NCBI GenBank assembly: GCA_945900965.1
Contig: CAMDKM010000007.1
Span: forward strand, 48,813-112,812
Length of the DNA stretch: 64,000 bases
Direction of reading: 5' to 3'
Source: Bordetella parapertussis
GTDB lineage: Bacteria > Pseudomonadota > Gammaproteobacteria > Burkholderiales > JACQAP01
Shown here: one piece after another, positions 8,858 through 16,293 of the stretch
Layout of the letters: each line of letters begins with the position of its first letter
Position numbering within the stretch: position 1 is the stretch's first letter
Translations under genes and position numbers: made by a program
Notes under the pieces: generated by a model
What the model was told of the DNA's origin: nothing
Databases searched by the model: none
The model's input: the letters and a program-made list of their open reading frames with translations, nothing else

Positions 8858-9864
8858 ACCGCAACCACCTTGGCCGCCCGGGCGCGCAACTGCCCGCAGC
8901 CGCCCTCGATATCCTGCCCCGCGGAATCGCGCAGCGTGGCCAGGATGCCGCGCTGACGAAGGCTGCGCACCAATGTCATGGCGCGATCCGGCGCCGGGCG
9001 CCGAAATTCCAGACCGCCAACAGTGTTCCAGGGAATAAAGTTCATCACCGCGTATTTTCCGGCGAGTAATCCGGCGATGCGCTCCAGCTCTTCGTCGCCG
9101 TCGTTGATGCCTGCGAGCAGCGTCCATTGATACTGGATCGGGTAGTTCGTCGCGCGGGCATACTGCTCGCCCAGCTCCACCAGATCGGCAGGGTCGATGC
9201 CCGGTGCGCGAGGCAGCAGTTTCGCGCGCAATTGCGCATGAGTCGAATGCAGCGAAAGCGCCAGTGCCGGCTTCACGGCCGCACGCGGCAGCCGTTCGAA
9301 TACCCGCGGATCACCGACCGTGGAGAAAACCAGATTCTTGTGACCGATCGCCCCATCGGTACCCAGCAGTTCGATGGCATCCAGCACATTGTCCAGATTA
9401 TGGGCCGGCTCCCCCATACCCATAAACTGGACTTTCCTGACCAGGCGCAGCCGTCGGGCGAGCACCACCTGCGCAACGATCTCCGCACTACCGAGGTGGC
9501 GCTTCAGCCCTTCGCGGCCAGTCATGCAAAAAACACAGCCCACGGCGCAGCCGACCTGAGTCGAAACACAGACGGCCTCGCGCGGCAGCAGTACGCTTTC
9601 CACGGTCTGACCGTCGGCCAGCCCGACCAACAGCCGCCCGGAACCATCTTCCCCGGTATGCGATGAACGAACACGGGCGATGCGCTCCAGCGCCAGTTCA
9701 ATGTCCGGCAGCGCGGTGCGCAGAGGCAGCGGCAGAAAATTCTCAGGTCGTTGCCGGCCGCTGTCGAGCGGCAATGCCTGGGCCCAGGCGCGCAGTACGG
9801 ACTGCTCGTGGCCGGGTTTGGCGCCGCGAGATTGCAAGAGCTGGCGGATGTCTTCAATTTGCAT
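8854..9864 (-). CDS. RlmN/Cfr-family radical SAM enzyme
   Basis: 336 residues from ATG 9864. The radical SAM cluster motif CAVGCVFC, the upstream catalytic cysteine in CVSTQVGC and the C-terminal methyl-carrying cysteine in GGCGQL are all present, as is the SAM-binding GMGEPAHN. The family methylates C2 or C8 of adenine A2503 in 23S rRNA and C2 of A37 in some tRNAs. It is clearly shorter than E. coli RlmN (384 residues) and its N-terminal domain is divergent, so it may be a second RlmN-like enzyme rather than the housekeeping one. The ATG overlaps the end of the M20 gene by 11 bp, and the stop codon sits in a repeat-element end. Confidence 0.82.
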   Translation of the reverse strand: MQIEDIRQLLQSRGAKPGHEQSVLRAWAQALPLDSGRQRPENFLPLPLRTALPDIELALERIARVRSSHTGEDGSGRLLVGLADGQTVESVLLPREAVCVSTQVGCAVGCVFCMTGREGLKRHLGSAEIVAQVVLARRLRLVRKVQFMGMGEPAHNLDNVLDAIELLGTDGAIGHKNLVFSTVGDPRVFERLPRAAVKPALALSLHSTHAQLRAKLLPRAPGIDPADLVELGEQYARATNYPIQYQWTLLAGINDGDEELERIAGLLAGKYAVMNFIPWNTVGGLEFRRPAPDRAMTLVRSLRQRGILATLRDSAGQDIEGGCGQLRARAAKVVAV

Positions 9865-11167
9865 GGGTGCGAACCGGCACAGGATTGACCCCGCACCAGC
9901 GAGCCATGAACAACGCCAGCACCGTGCACACCCGTTGCGCGCTTTCCAGGGATACCGACTCATCGATGCCGTGAATGTGCTGCGCCTCGGGGCCGTAACA
10001 GGTCGCTGGCGTGGACCCGTAAAGATTGAATACGCGAATGTCGGTGGTGCCTGACATATCCATCCACTGCGGTGGCGATCCGCAGACACGCTCGTGGCTC
10101 GCGCGCAGCACATCGATGGAGGGATGGGTGGTGTCCACAATACAGCCTTCCGATTGCAGGCCCGCGTAAGTGATGCGCACGATCACATCGGCAAGCTTGG
10201 GGTGTTCGCCTGCCGTTTGCCGCAACGCGGCCTCCACCGCTTCCTGCGCTTGCTTGACGCTCATGCCCGGGTAAAAGCCAATGCGGATATCCATCACGCA
10301 ACGCGTCGCCACCGAGGAATGCCATTCGCCGCCGCGGATCTTGCCCAGATTGAAATTGATCGGCCGTTCGTGATTGGCAAAAGCCGGATGGCGCTGCGCC
10401 GGCTCGTTCCACCGCGCTTCCAGGCGCTTCAAGCCCTGGTAAAGCGTGAAGGCTGCCTCGATGGCATTGATTCCGCGCTGGGCCTGAAATACATGCGCGG
10501 GCCGCCCCAACACCTCGACGCTCAGCCAGAGCACGCCCACCTGGGCGCGCAGCACCGTTTCGTTGAAGGGTTCGGGAATGATGGCGGCATCGGCGCGGTA
10601 GCCTTGCGCCAGACACGCCAGCGCGCCGTTGCCCGTGCATTCCTCCTCGACCACGGACTGCAAATAAACCGGCGCGGCCGGTTCCAGCCCGAGCTGGCGC
10701 AGACTGCGAAAAGCCATGACATAGGCGGCAATACCCGCCTTCATGTCCCCGGCCCCACGCCCATACAATCGCCCCTTGTCCACCCGCGGCTCGAATGGCG
10801 GTGTACTCCAGAGCTCTTCCGCGCCCACCGGCACCACGTCGATATGCCCATTCAGAATCAGGGAGCGCCCCGATCTTTTGGCCGGTTCGTGCACGCCCAC
10901 CACGTTATCGTGACGGTCCCAGCGCCCCGTCACCGGCGCGTATCCCGGCATGTTCTCCAGCTTTCTTACGTCCACCGGGAAACGGTCGGTCTTCAGCCCC
11001 TGGCCTTGAAAAAGGCCCTCCATGAAATCCTGTGCGCTCGCCTCTTCCCCCATCAGGCTGGGAAACCGAACCAGGGTGGCCGTGAGCTCCGCCAGGGCTT
11101 TTGCGTTCGCGCTCACAGCCGCGATAATTTCGGCTTCCAGATTGGGATCTACTTTGGTGCCAGACAT
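9854..11167 (-). CDS. M20-family deacylase/peptidase (ArgE/DapE type)
   Basis: 437 residues. Zinc ligands appear in NGHIDVVP (about residue 107), GRGAGDMKAG, VVEEECTGNG and the C-terminal HIHGIDE. Domain order is the usual catalytic half, lid/dimerisation domain, catalytic end. The family removes N-acyl groups from amino acids or cleaves dipeptides in the cytoplasm. It overlaps the RlmN-like gene by 11 bp, so the two are probably translationally coupled. It is only distantly related to the other M20 protein at 4.4 kb. Confidence 0.87.
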   Translation of the reverse strand: MSGTKVDPNLEAEIIAAVSANAKALAELTATLVRFPSLMGEEASAQDFMEGLFQGQGLKTDRFPVDVRKLENMPGYAPVTGRWDRHDNVVGVHEPAKRSGRSLILNGHIDVVPVGAEELWSTPPFEPRVDKGRLYGRGAGDMKAGIAAYVMAFRSLRQLGLEPAAPVYLQSVVEEECTGNGALACLAQGYRADAAIIPEPFNETVLRAQVGVLWLSVEVLGRPAHVFQAQRGINAIEAAFTLYQGLKRLEARWNEPAQRHPAFANHERPINFNLGKIRGGEWHSSVATRCVMDIRIGFYPGMSVKQAQEAVEAALRQTAGEHPKLADVIVRITYAGLQSEGCIVDTTHPSIDVLRASHERVCGSPPQWMDMSGTTDIRVFNLYGSTPATCYGPEAQHIHGIDESVSLESAQRVCTVLALFMARWCGVNPVPVRTHAN

Positions 11168-11261
11168 TGGCGCCCCCAGGAAATAAGTGAGCGGTAGATT
11201 AACTTGAATTGCGGTGATCGGCGTGACGAAAATAAAAGGGGAGGACGTGAAGGGGAAGACG

Positions 11262-11289
11262 GTAACGTGTAACGGGTGACAAGTGACGA
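11262..11289. repeat. Short heptamer array (4 units)
   Basis: Units GTAACGT, GTAACGG, GTGACAA and GTGACGA follow each other exactly every 7 bp. The array lies between the start of the M20 gene (11167) and the stop of the first EAL gene (11347). Confidence 0.8.
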
Positions 11290-11346
11290 GCCCTCCCCGC
11301 CGTCTTATGGTCTCGTCCGCTTCCCCATTTCGCCCGAGATCAGTGC

Positions 11347-12090
11347 TTACAGCGGCTCGACCTTCCCGAGCTCGAAACCCTGCGCAAAGTCGATCTTGCA
11401 GCGGCGCAAATGATCCAATACCTGGCTATCTTCGACATATTCGGCGATGGTCTGCGCGCCCAGTTCGTGGCAGCGGCGGTTGATGTCGGTCACCTTTTCC
11501 GGGTCGATGGTATTGGCGTTGATTTTGACGAATTCCGGTTCCAACGTTTGAATTTCGGCCAGAGAGGTATCGTTGCCGTCGAAACCGGCTACGGCGAGGC
11601 TGCAACCGTGCGGTCGCAGGTCTTCCATGAGATGATGCAAGGATTCGCGATGAGAAATGGCACTTCCGTGCGAAACGTCGAACCCCAGCACTCCACCGGA
11701 CAGGTAGGAATCGTCGGTATACTTAAGAACGTAGTTGCCGAATTCCCGGTCGGCCAGCGTCTCATCAGACAAGTTCACAACATAGCGCGGCACATTCCAA
11801 TGCGGATCGCTCAGCAAACTGGCCCGCACATGCCGGGCCAGGCGGTTGACGACCCAGCGGTCGAGGTAAGGAAGCAAGCCGACCTCTCGTAGCACCGGCA
11901 GAAATGAACCAGGCGGCAATAGCTGATCATCCTCTTCCTTGAAACGAACGAAAATTTCGTACAACGGCCGGTCATCGGCCTGAGACTCGACCGAGACGAT
12001 CGGCTGCCCGTACAGCACGAATTCGTCCTCCTGCATCGCGGAAAACAAGCGTCCTGCAATATCCTCCTGGGATTCAGCTTCATTTGCCAT
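11347..12090 (-). CDS. Degenerate EAL-domain protein 1
   Basis: 247 residues from ATG 12090, chosen because GGAG lies 7 bases upstream. The whole protein is one EAL fold (FVLYGQPIV at the start, AEYVED and AQGFELG near the end). The first Glu (YEIFVRF), the Asn (VVNLS) and the Lys (FVKINA) of the c-di-GMP phosphodiesterase site are kept, but the loop normally reading DDFG is AGFDG and the expected Glu of EITE is lost, so catalysis is unlikely. It may bind c-di-GMP or a protein partner. It is a paralogue of the EAL protein at 13005-13832. Confidence 0.85.
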   Translation of the reverse strand: MANEAESQEDIAGRLFSAMQEDEFVLYGQPIVSVESQADDRPLYEIFVRFKEEDDQLLPPGSFLPVLREVGLLPYLDRWVVNRLARHVRASLLSDPHWNVPRYVVNLSDETLADREFGNYVLKYTDDSYLSGGVLGFDVSHGSAISHRESLHHLMEDLRPHGCSLAVAGFDGNDTSLAEIQTLEPEFVKINANTIDPEKVTDINRRCHELGAQTIAEYVEDSQVLDHLRRCKIDFAQGFELGKVEPL

Positions 12091-12144
12091 AGGGTTGCTC
12101 CAGCAATTGGTGGTATTGCAATCCATTTAGTGTGTTTGGCCTTC

Positions 12145-12271
12145 CTGCGCCAGGGAAAACCTGAGTAAGTGTCTTCCCCGCGAAGGCGGGGAACCAGATG
12201 CCATTAAAATCCTGGATTCCCGTTTTCACGGGAATGACATTTGGAAAATTATTCAGTGTTTCCCGAGATTG
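12145..12271. repeat. Left arm of a long imperfect inverted repeat with two palindromes
   Basis: This about 127-bp arm matches the reverse complement of 12437-12567. It contains two hairpins of the same spacing: TTCCCC-N8-GGGGAA near 12174 and ATTCCC-N8-GGGAAT near 12216. The second has exactly the form of the dRS3 repeat of Neisseria (ATTCCC-N8-GGGAAT). Confidence 0.88.
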
Positions 12272-12333
12272 ACCGGACCTGGGCATTTAACGGCACAACA
12301 ATGGGGAAAGTAAATGGCAGGGCGCAAAAACCG

Positions 12334-12419
12334 GTGAACGGTGATCGGTGAACAGTGAACGGCAGAACTAAAGGGCCAGATTCTGTGACGAGAGACAGGT
12401 GACGAGTGACGGGTAAGGG
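12334..12419. repeat. Two heptamer blocks between the inverted arms
   Basis: Block one (12334-12361) has GTGAACG, GTGATCG, GTGAACA, GTGAACG. Block two (12385-12419) has GTGACGA, GAGACAG, GTGACGA, GTGACGG, GTAAGGG. Each block is in strict 7-bp register, but the two blocks are not in register with each other. Confidence 0.85.
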
Positions 12420-12436
12420 CAAAAACCTCCGGACAA

Positions 12437-12567
12437 CGATCTACGGAAACACCGAATTAATACCCAAACGTCATTCCCGTAACGACGGGAATTCAGGTTT
12501 TTCAAAGGCAACTGGTTCCCCGCTTTCGCGGGGAAGACACTTACTTCAGAGTTTCCCTAGCCCTGCC
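12437..12567. repeat. Right arm of the inverted repeat pair
   Basis: Reverse-complement partner of 12145-12271, with ATTCCC-N8-GGGAAT near 12471 and TTCCCC-N8-GGGGAA near 12515. The arm extends over the stop codon (12557-12559) and last codons of the GIY-YIG-like gene. Confidence 0.88.
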
Positions 12568-12877
12568 AAACGCCATAGCCCTCCTCCCGCAGGCCGACGG
12601 CGAGTTCTACCTCCATATCGCGTGCGGCGTCATAGGGCATCGGGTTGGCATAGGCGTAAAGCAGGGGCAGCAGGCGCAGGCCGAATTGCTCGACATAGCG
12701 GTTTGCCTTGATACCTTGCTTGTGTTTTTCAAAACGCAGCTCAGGCGCGAGGCCCGTCATGCCTACATAGACGCAGGGCTTGGTCGCGTCGTACTCGGGG
12801 TTGGCCTTGCGGAAGCGGGCTTCCTGCAACACTTCAGGGGAGAGTTCGACAACGTAAACGTTGTGGTGATAATTCAA
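12557..12877 (-). CDS. Small GIY-YIG-like protein, start uncertain
   Basis: About 106 residues if started at the TTG at 12877. The product begins LNYHHNVYVVELSP and has CVYVGMTG, followed by RFEKHKQGIKANRY, the pattern of a GIY-YIG nuclease core (VYVV...YVGMTG with a downstream Arg and His). A C-terminal catalytic Glu may be in MEVELAVGLREEGYG. No ATG or ribosome site is present near the 5' end: the sequence directly upstream is a heptamer array, and the frame stays open through it. The original start may therefore have been overwritten, or a rare start is used. The 3' end is overlapped by the inverted repeat arm. Confidence 0.65.
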   Translation of the reverse strand: MNYHHNVYVVELSPEVLQEARFRKANPEYDATKPCVYVGMTGLAPELRFEKHKQGIKANRYVEQFGLRLLPLLYAYANPMPYDAARDMEVELAVGLREEGYGVWQG

Positions 12878-12881
12878 GGTC

Positions 12882-12931
12882 GTGAAGGGTGAAGGGTGAA
12901 GGGTGAAGGGTGAATGAGTGAAGGGTGAAAA
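12882..12931. repeat. Heptamer array GTGAAGG
   Basis: Four GTGAAGG units in register (12882-12909), then GTGAATG, one extra base, GTGAAGG and GTGAAAA. It lies directly upstream of the GIY-YIG-like gene and 74 bp downstream of the stop of the second EAL gene. Confidence 0.9.
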
Positions 12932-13004
12932 TCGCGGCGGGCGTAGCAAACTCCCCGGGGATTTCAACAAAACGGGATTTTCGTAGCCGCTACCCTCGCC
13001 CACA

Positions 13005-13832
13005 CTACAACGCCTTGACTGGCGCGACCTGAAAACCCTGCACGAAATCGACTTTGGCGGCCCGCATTTTTTCGATAACTTCCTTGCTTTCCACATATTC
13101 TGCGATGGTCTTGATGCCCAGAACGCGGCAGCGACGCTGAATCTCCACCAGTTTCGCCGTATCCAAAGAAACGGAATTGAGCTTGATAAAATTCGGCGAC
13201 AGTGCATGCAACGCGGTCAGGGATGGGATACTGCCATCGATCCCCGACAGGGTAAAAGTGCACCCATGGGGGCGCAGGTCCACCATCAGGCGGCGATAGG
13301 CGCTGGCACGCCGAAGTGCGACTTCCCAGCTCAGTTCGAACCCCAACGCGCCTTTCGACAAATATGAATTGCCCACGTACTGGCGCACATATTCCCCAAA
13401 CCCGGCATCGTCCAATGTCTCTTCGGATAGATTGACGTTACAGCGCGGGACCTCCCATTTCGGCCAGACACGCAGCGAGCCTCTTACCCACCGCGCCAGA
13501 CGGTTCACCACCCAACGGTCGAGCAGGGGCAGCATGTGGCACTCTTCGAGTATCGGAAAAAATGTTCCAGGCGGCAGGGACATCTCGTCTTCCTCGGAAT
13601 ACCGGACAAAAATCTCGAGGAACGGGCGTTCCTTGCGAGCGGTTCCGATCGGCATGATGGCCTGCCCGAAGAGGAGGAATTTATCCTGCTGCAGTGTCGA
13701 TATTATCTGTGGCGAAATGTCGTTCCTTGGGTCGTCCGTAATCGCGAGAGGGCGATTTGCAGCAGGGCTGGGAAGTACACGGCGCAACCTGGGCACGCTT
13801 TTTGGTCTGGATATGATTTTCCCCAACATCAT
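13005..13832 (-). CDS. Degenerate EAL-domain protein 2
   Basis: 275 residues with an about 40-residue N-terminal extension before the EAL fold (FLLFGQAIMP). It keeps Glu in LEIFVRY, Asn in NVNLSEETL, Glu in FELSW, Lys in FIKLNS and AEYVES/VQGFQV, but the double-aspartate DDFG loop is SGIDG. Like its neighbour it therefore probably cannot hydrolyse c-di-GMP. Conserved blocks (DRWVVNRLARWVR, DLRPHGC, TIAEYVE) show that the two EAL genes are tandem duplicates, now separated by the GIY-YIG-like gene and repeats. An AGGGGGG site precedes the ATG. Confidence 0.85.
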   Translation of the reverse strand: MMLGKIISRPKSVPRLRRVLPSPAANRPLAITDDPRNDISPQIISTLQQDKFLLFGQAIMPIGTARKERPFLEIFVRYSEEDEMSLPPGTFFPILEECHMLPLLDRWVVNRLARWVRGSLRVWPKWEVPRCNVNLSEETLDDAGFGEYVRQYVGNSYLSKGALGFELSWEVALRRASAYRRLMVDLRPHGCTFTLSGIDGSIPSLTALHALSPNFIKLNSVSLDTAKLVEIQRRCRVLGIKTIAEYVESKEVIEKMRAAKVDFVQGFQVAPVKAL

Positions 13833-14129
13833 TCATCCCCCCTAAGGATCGAGTACCGGCAGGTACGGACGAAACAATATTCCGGGACGGAACTTTTATC
13901 AATGAGCGACACAAAAAAAACAGGACTTTTGCAATGTGTCGCCGATAGAAATGTCCGCATGCGACGACAAATGGAATGGATCAAATTGCGCGAGGCGTCA
14001 GGGGTGAGGAGAGAGGGAAGAACTTCAAGTGCGACGCGACTCACCATCGAAAGCGACGAGAGACAAAATAAAATAACGTGCCAGATCCGCGTCTATTCGG
14101 CTCGGGCTGAACGCCGGATTGCAATTGGG

Positions 14130-14348
14130 TCAATCTGGCATAGCGCGGATTCGATGCCAAAAGCTGCGGGGGGTTCCCAAACCGAACAAAACCGCGGCAA
14201 CAATTGAAATACCGTTGACCAGGGAGCAGCCGGTCGCAATAACCAGCGCGGCGCCGAAAAAAATCATCCACCGCCAATAGCGGGTGGCGAACCGGGGTAA
14301 CACACGCAAAGCACGCAGACGCTGAATGCCCGAGACGGGCTGAGACAA
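14130..14348 (-). CDS. Possible small membrane protein
   Basis: A 72-codon frame with a TTG start encodes a basic N terminus and one long hydrophobic stretch (WMIFFGAALVIATG and GISIVAAVLFGLG). It has no recognisable family and no strong ribosome site. The rest of 13833-14129 shows only a plus-strand frame (about 101 codons from ATG 13902, GGACGG upstream) that I cannot support as a gene. Treat both as unproven. Confidence 0.3.
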   Translation of the reverse strand: MSQPVSGIQRLRALRVLPRFATRYWRWMIFFGAALVIATGCSLVNGISIVAAVLFGLGTPRSFWHRIRAMPD

Positions 14349-14413
14349 TGTGCCGTCAGGCGTGCGCGGGCGCCCTTTATTCGAATTGGCGCCTCACCCG
14401 GCGCCACTCGACT

Positions 14414-14797
14414 TCAGGGCTTGCGGGAAAAGCGGACGAGCCAATCGTCGGCCTGCCTCTGCCCTTCGGCAATTTCTTCTTCCTTCATCAAATGCGCCAA
14501 GCCGTCCCGATAACGCGACGCGACCGACACGGCCGATTCCGAGGCGATGACAAACCATTTGTAAGCCGTGACATAGTCCACCGTCAGGCTGTTGCCATCG
14601 TAGTACATGCGACCAAGCAGGAATTGCGCTTCGCCATCGCCCTCTTCTGCTGCTTTCTCAAACCATGTGACGGCCCCATCGTAGTCGCGCGCGCGAAAGG
14701 CCTGAACGCCCTTGTAGAACAGTTCGACATCCTCGGCGACGGCCAGGTCAGCCCCCAGCGACATCAACAGCAGCAGTGCGCTCAATAGAATTTTCAC
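14414..14797 (-). CDS. Small secreted Sel1-repeat protein
   Basis: 127 residues with a signal peptide (MKILLSALLLLMSLGADLAVA) cut near AVA-ED, then two Sel1/TPR-like repeats: FYKGVQAFRARDYDGAV with WFEKAAEEGD, and AQFLLGRMYYDGNSLTVDYV with AYKWFVIASE. Such short periplasmic Sel1 proteins act as protein-binding modules. It is much shorter than the 11-repeat Sel1 protein at 47.6-49.0 kb but has the same repeat type. Confidence 0.8.
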   Translation of the reverse strand: MKILLSALLLLMSLGADLAVAEDVELFYKGVQAFRARDYDGAVTWFEKAAEEGDGEAQFLLGRMYYDGNSLTVDYVTAYKWFVIASESAVSVASRYRDGLAHLMKEEEIAEGQRQADDWLVRFSRKP

Positions 14798-14901
14798 GTC
14801 ATCAATCCCTTTTCAGTCGTTTCCAGGTCGCGCCTCTCCAATGCGCGGCGAGAATTCAAAGGTATCACGCTCCGGTTCCGTGCGCAGCATCGCAAAAGAC
14901 C

Positions 14902-14933
14902 CTTGCGAGCAGGCACACTTGCGAGCAGGCACA
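14902..14933. repeat. Perfect 16-bp tandem duplication
   Basis: The sequence CTTGCGAGCAGGCACA occurs twice head to tail (14902-14917 and 14918-14933) in the gap between the divergent Sel1 and outer-membrane protein genes. It could be a duplicated operator or a replication slip; nothing else marks it. Confidence 0.85.
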
Positions 14934-15046
14934 GTGTCCCGCAAGACCTACCTGTCGTACCATATGCCGTGGCTTGCGCTGGACCCTACCGACTAGTTGG
15001 TAATATCGGGACGCTAGAACCGTTTTTTAACCATGGATGAGACCTC

Positions 15047-15598
15047 ATGAACAATGTATCGATCCGAAACAAATGTTCCTTCTCGGCGCCGAATGCACGA
15101 ATTGCAATCCTCGTCGCGAGCCTGATGGCCGGCGCGACCGTCCTTCCGGGAAATTCCTTGGCGGCAGACGTTTTCAGGCCTGGCAACACCACCGGCTCGG
15201 TGGTTTTGGGAGCCGGCCGGGCGCTCGACCGCGATTACACGATTCTGGGCGCCACGCTGGGTTATATGGCCTCGGAGGGACTGATGTTGGGGATTAGCGC
15301 GAATATGTGGCTGGGCAACGATCCGAGCATCTACAAAATTACCCCGGAAATTCGTTACCACTTTCCGCAGTTCGGCTCGGTGCGCCCCTACGCCGGCGCC
15401 TTCTTGTCACGCACGATTTATGACGGCCCGCCGGATCGGAATACCTATGGCGCGCGCGGCGGTGTGTCTGTCCCGTTCAGCACCAACGCGGCATTCAACG
15501 CCGGACTGGTGTACGAAAAAGTTTCCGGTTGCGATACCGCAGTATTCCGCGACTGCGGCCAGTTGTACTCAGAGGCGAGCGTCATGTTTTCGTTCTGA
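15047..15598 (+). CDS. Outer-membrane beta-barrel protein, unknown function
   Basis: 183 residues. A long signal region ends near NSLAADVF; after it come alternating strand-like segments (GSVVLGAGRAL, YTILGATLGYMAS, LMLGISANMWLG) and the last residue is Phe (SVMFSF), the usual sorting signal for beta-barrel assembly. Two cysteines near the C terminus (GCDTAVFRDCG) could form a loop disulfide. The size fits an 8-stranded barrel. No named family is recognised. Confidence 0.75.
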   Translation: MNNVSIRNKCSFSAPNARIAILVASLMAGATVLPGNSLAADVFRPGNTTGSVVLGAGRALDRDYTILGATLGYMASEGLMLGISANMWLGNDPSIYKITPEIRYHFPQFGSVRPYAGAFLSRTIYDGPPDRNTYGARGGVSVPFSTNAAFNAGLVYEKVSGCDTAVFRDCGQLYSEASVMFSF

Positions 15599-15629
15599 GA
15601 CTCGCTGCGGTACCTGGCCGGAAGAGACG

Positions 15630-16268
15630 TCAGCCCATCAGCTCCCATCTTCCTGCCGCACCCCGGCAGGCTTTCTGGTGGCTGACGTCGGTCCGACCGC
15701 CCGTTCGCACCTCCAGCGAAAAATTCCGGCAGGGCTGCTCGTTCCTGTGAAACACCTGCAGCGGGGTAAGAATGTAAGTCGCCTGCGAGGTCTCATTGCG
15801 CCACGTGACCGGGCGCCCTCCCTCGGCCAATTCCAGTGCATGGCCCATACAAGCACGATCCTGTTCGTCCATCCGCCGGCCGATTTCGGCTCCGATCACT
15901 GCGCCAATCACGCTGCCGAGAAGAATTGCCACCCTGCGATCGCCATCGCTCCCAACTCGTGAGCCAACTACTCCGCCCACAACTCCGCCCAGCACCGCAC
16001 CGATGGCTCGCCGGTCGCAGTCGCCATAAACGACACCATAGTCGCTGGGCCAGGGATTGCGGTCATAGTCCGAGTAACGCGTACTGCGGACTTCCCGTTC
16101 GCGCTCCCGGCGATGCTTCCTGCCATTATGGTCATCATCACGATCACGCTCATGTTTTTTTCGCCAGCCGTGAGCCGGCGCCCACTCGGGCGGATCGGCC
16201 ATGGCGATGTCCTGCATACCCATCGCCGCCAATATCAGGGCAACGATGTAATATTTTGTTGTGTTCAT
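15630..16268 (-). CDS. Glycine-zipper 2TM domain protein
   Basis: 212 residues from ATG 16268, which has GGAG four bases upstream. There is a signal peptide ending around ADPPEW, a very charged Arg/Asp-rich region with HERDRDDDHNGRKHRR, then a glycine-zipper membrane motif (AVLGGVVGGVVGSRVG and SVIGAVIGAEIGRRM) and a C-terminal domain like that of Rickettsia 17-kDa-type surface antigens (GRPVTWRNE). Envelope-associated; precise role unknown. The gene ends 32 bp from the outer-membrane protein gene in convergent orientation. Confidence 0.8.
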   Translation of the reverse strand: MNTTKYYIVALILAAMGMQDIAMADPPEWAPAHGWRKKHERDRDDDHNGRKHRREREREVRSTRYSDYDRNPWPSDYGVVYGDCDRRAIGAVLGGVVGGVVGSRVGSDGDRRVAILLGSVIGAVIGAEIGRRMDEQDRACMGHALELAEGGRPVTWRNETSQATYILTPLQVFHRNEQPCRNFSLEVRTGGRTDVSHQKACRGAAGRWELMG

Positions 16269-16293
16269 AATTCTCCAGTATTCAGAATAACCG

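Noticed and set aside
9865..10140. Long N-terminal extension of the RlmN-like protein
   Set aside because: It lies in the coding region of the M20 gene in another frame; the family-like product starts at 9864.
13902..14207. Plus-strand frame of about 101 codons starting MSDTKKTG
   Set aside because: No family, a weakly spaced ribosome site, and it overlaps another weak candidate on the opposite strand. It is not supported enough to list as a gene.
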